From NCBI GenBank assembly GCA_028873155.1, contig JAGWML010000138.1:1-8120 (forward strand): a stretch of DNA of 8,120 nt. Direction: 5' to 3'. The translations under genes were made by a program, and so were the position numbers. A model generated the notes under the pieces. The model saw nothing but the letters and a program-made list of their open reading frames with translations. It was not told the origin of the DNA and did not search any database. This DNA comes from Acidobacteriota bacterium (GTDB lineage Bacteria > Acidobacteriota > Terriglobia > Terriglobales > Acidobacteriaceae). Below are positions 6,532-8,120 of this stretch, one piece after another (within the stretch, counting starts at the first letter, position 1; every line of letters starts with the position of its first letter).

Positions 6532-6538
6532 CGGGAGG

Positions 6539-8120
6539 ATGCGAAACCACACGATCGCCCCTCGCGCTTTCCTGCTCCGGATCGTCCTGCTCTCCCTTGC
6601 GCTGCTCGTGCCCGTGCTCGCCCGCGCCCAGGCCTTCATCGGCAAGCCCAAGCTCATCGTCATCGTCGTCATTGACCAGTTCCGCGCCGACTACCTCAAT
6701 CGCCATGCGGCGGACTTCAAGGGTCGCGGCTTCAACCTCTTCATGAAAGAGGGCGCCTGGTTCACTGACTGCTACTACGACTACGCCAACACCAAGACCG
6801 CCCCCGGCCACTCCACCATCGGAACCGGCGCCTACACCGACGGCCACGGCATCGAATCGAACGAGTGGTGGGACGCCGCTCGCGGCTACGACCACCAGGT
6901 CAGTTCCGTGGAAGACGAGCGCTACCAGCTTGTCGATCTGCCTCCCGCATCCATCCCCGCCAACCAGCCCGGCGCACCCGCGGACGCACCCGGATTCGTC
7001 ATCGGCGCATCGCCGCTCAATCTCCGCGCCACCACCATCGGCGATGAGCTCCGCCTCGCCACGCAGGGCCGCGCCCGCGTCTACGGCGTCTCCCTCAAAG
7101 ACCGCGCAGCCATCCTGCCCGCCGGCCAGGCCGCCAACGGCGCCTTCTGGATCGACCAGGACAGCGGCCAGTTCACCACCTCCACCTACTACATGCAGCA
7201 CCTGCCCGAGTGGGCCGCAGCCTTCAACCACGGCGGCCGCATCGCACAGGCCGAGCAGGAAGCCAGCGTTCCCGGCACCACGCAGTTCTACGAGCTCGTC
7301 GGCCGCACCCCCGCCGCCAATCGCTACGAGCTCGACTTCACTAAGGCCCTCATCACCGGCGAACAACTCGGCCAGCGCGGCGTCACCGACCTCGTCGTCG
7401 TCTCGCTGTCCGCCAACGACATTCAGGGCCATCAGTTCGGCCCCGACTCCGACTCCGAAAACAACATGATCCTCAGCCTCGACCAGGACCTCGGCACATT
7501 CTTTTCCTGGCTCGACAAGAACATCGGCCTCAACAACGTCTGGCTCGCCCTCACCGCCGATCACGGCATCGCGCCCGTTCCCGGCGAAGCTGCCAAACTC
7601 GGCATCCAGGCCGCCGCCGTCGATATGAAGAAGGTCTACGCCGCGCTCAACGCCGATCTCAACCAGCGCCACTCGCCCGGCCAGAAGCTCGCATACCTGC
7701 TCCCCGGCCCGGACCTGCCCTACATCGTTCTCGACAAGCGCACCTACGCCAGGCTCCACATCGACGAAGCCGCCGCCGAGAACGAGCTCGCCGAATTGCT
7801 CCCCGGTGCTGTCGCCGCGCTTGCGCCCAAAGCCGGCGGCCCTCTGCCCGCCGACCATCGCCTGCCCGTCACGCCCCACCTGCGCTACGTCTACACCCGC
7901 CTCCAGCTCGCCAACGGCCCTCTGCCGCCGTCGGACTGGGGCCGCATCCTCGCCCACAGCGTCGTGGATCACGGCAACTGGTACGTCATGGCCATCCTCG
8001 ACCCCTACCAACTCGCCGGCGCCAGCGCCTTTGCCGGCACCAACCATTTCACCCCGTGGTCCTATGACCGCCACGTGCCGCTCGCCTTCTACGGCCAGCC
8101 ATTCATCCCCGGCGAGTATC
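6539..8120 (+). CDS. Secreted PafA-type alkaline phosphatase (3' end beyond window)
   Basis: The 527 codons visible encode a Sec signal peptide (MRNHTIAPRA, hydrophobic FLLRIVLLSLALLVPVL, cleavage after ARA or AQA) and then an alkaline-phosphatase-superfamily domain very like PafA of Elizabethkingia (Chryseobacterium) meningoseptica, a two-zinc periplasmic phosphate monoesterase. Active-site residues can be matched: zinc ligand D46 (VIDQF); nucleophile T87 (TKTAPGH); N108 (ESNEWWD); K187 and R189 in SLKDRAAILPAG, the pair that marks PafA-type monoesterases; D294 and H298 (SANDIQGHQFG); D341 and H342 (TADHG); and H503 (GTNHFTPW). The spacing runs parallel to PafA. A Pro/Ala-rich stretch near residues 135-155 is longer than in PafA. 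About 40 residues are missing at the C-terminus. Its job would be to release inorganic phosphate from organic phosphomonoesters outside the inner membrane. No Pho-box was recognised upstream. A phosphodiesterase or nucleotide pyrophosphatase is less likely given the K/R pair. Confidence 0.92.
   Translation, partial: MRNHTIAPRAFLLRIVLLSLALLVPVLARAQAFIGKPKLIVIVVIDQFRADYLNRHAADFKGRGFNLFMKEGAWFTDCYYDYANTKTAPGHSTIGTGAYTDGHGIESNEWWDAARGYDHQVSSVEDERYQLVDLPPASIPANQPGAPADAPGFVIGASPLNLRATTIGDELRLATQGRARVYGVSLKDRAAILPAGQAANGAFWIDQDSGQFTTSTYYMQHLPEWAAAFNHGGRIAQAEQEASVPGTTQFYELVGRTPAANRYELDFTKALITGEQLGQRGVTDLVVVSLSANDIQGHQFGPDSDSENNMILSLDQDLGTFFSWLDKNIGLNNVWLALTADHGIAPVPGEAAKLGIQAAAVDMKKVYAALNADLNQRHSPGQKLAYLLPGPDLPYIVLDKRTYARLHIDEAAAENELAELLPGAVAALAPKAGGPLPADHRLPVTPHLRYVYTRLQLANGPLPPSDWGRILAHSVVDHGNWYVMAILDPYQLAGASAFAGTNHFTPWSYDRHVPLAFYGQPFIPGEY

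Noticed and set aside
6383..8074. A 563-codon open frame on the minus strand opposite the phosphatase and lipase end
   Set aside because: Its translation is Gly/Val/Ala/Asp/Glu-rich with no recognisable domain. It mirrors the well-supported phosphatase codons, as expected from strong GC third-position bias.
1..8120. A defence system, mobile element or biosynthetic cluster
   Set aside because: All six genes belong to recognisable housekeeping or secreted-enzyme families. No transposase, integrase, nuclease, toxin, repeat array or terminal repeats were seen, and base composition is even across the genes.

Overview
The window is high-GC bacterial DNA with six protein-coding genes: two on the minus strand at the left and four on the plus strand. 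The best guess for the source is Acidobacteriota (Terriglobia-like). The main reason is the secreted protein at 2682-4340, which looks like the 'VWFA-related Acidobacterial domain' family (TIGR03436). The strong G/C third-position bias and the arrangement of the other genes fit. No rRNA, tRNA, CRISPR array, insertion sequence or phage gene was found.

Left block, minus strand (1-2490): a small stand-alone cyclic-nucleotide-binding-type (CRP/FNR sensor) domain protein is followed 39 nt later by recG, the branch-migration helicase. The recG 3' end lies outside the window. The short gap suggests one transcript. The sensor protein has no DNA-binding domain, and both genes appear to start at GTG.

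Divergent intergenic region (2491-2681): this is the most signal-rich non-coding stretch. It holds a 9-bp inverted repeat at the 5' end of the sensor gene, a near-consensus CRP-type operator (TGTGA-N6-TCACT), and an abutting FNR-like box. It could control the sensor/recG pair, the divergent secreted VWFA-like protein, or both.

Right block, plus strand (2682-8120): a secreted VWFA-related protein of unknown role; ilvE, a branched-chain amino acid aminotransferase, followed by a terminator-like hairpin; a class 3 lipase-like hydrolase with its own candidate promoter; and a PafA-type secreted alkaline phosphatase, truncated by the window edge. The phosphatase ATG lies 7 nt downstream of a perfect TATAAT, which points to a leaderless transcript. 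These four genes do not form an obvious pathway. Spacing (137, 169 and 104 nt) and the candidate signals suggest mostly separate transcription units.

I found no convincing new multi-gene system. The items most worth a second look are the operator cluster at 2587-2615, the sensor domain without an output domain next to recG, and the predicted leaderless phosphatase mRNA.
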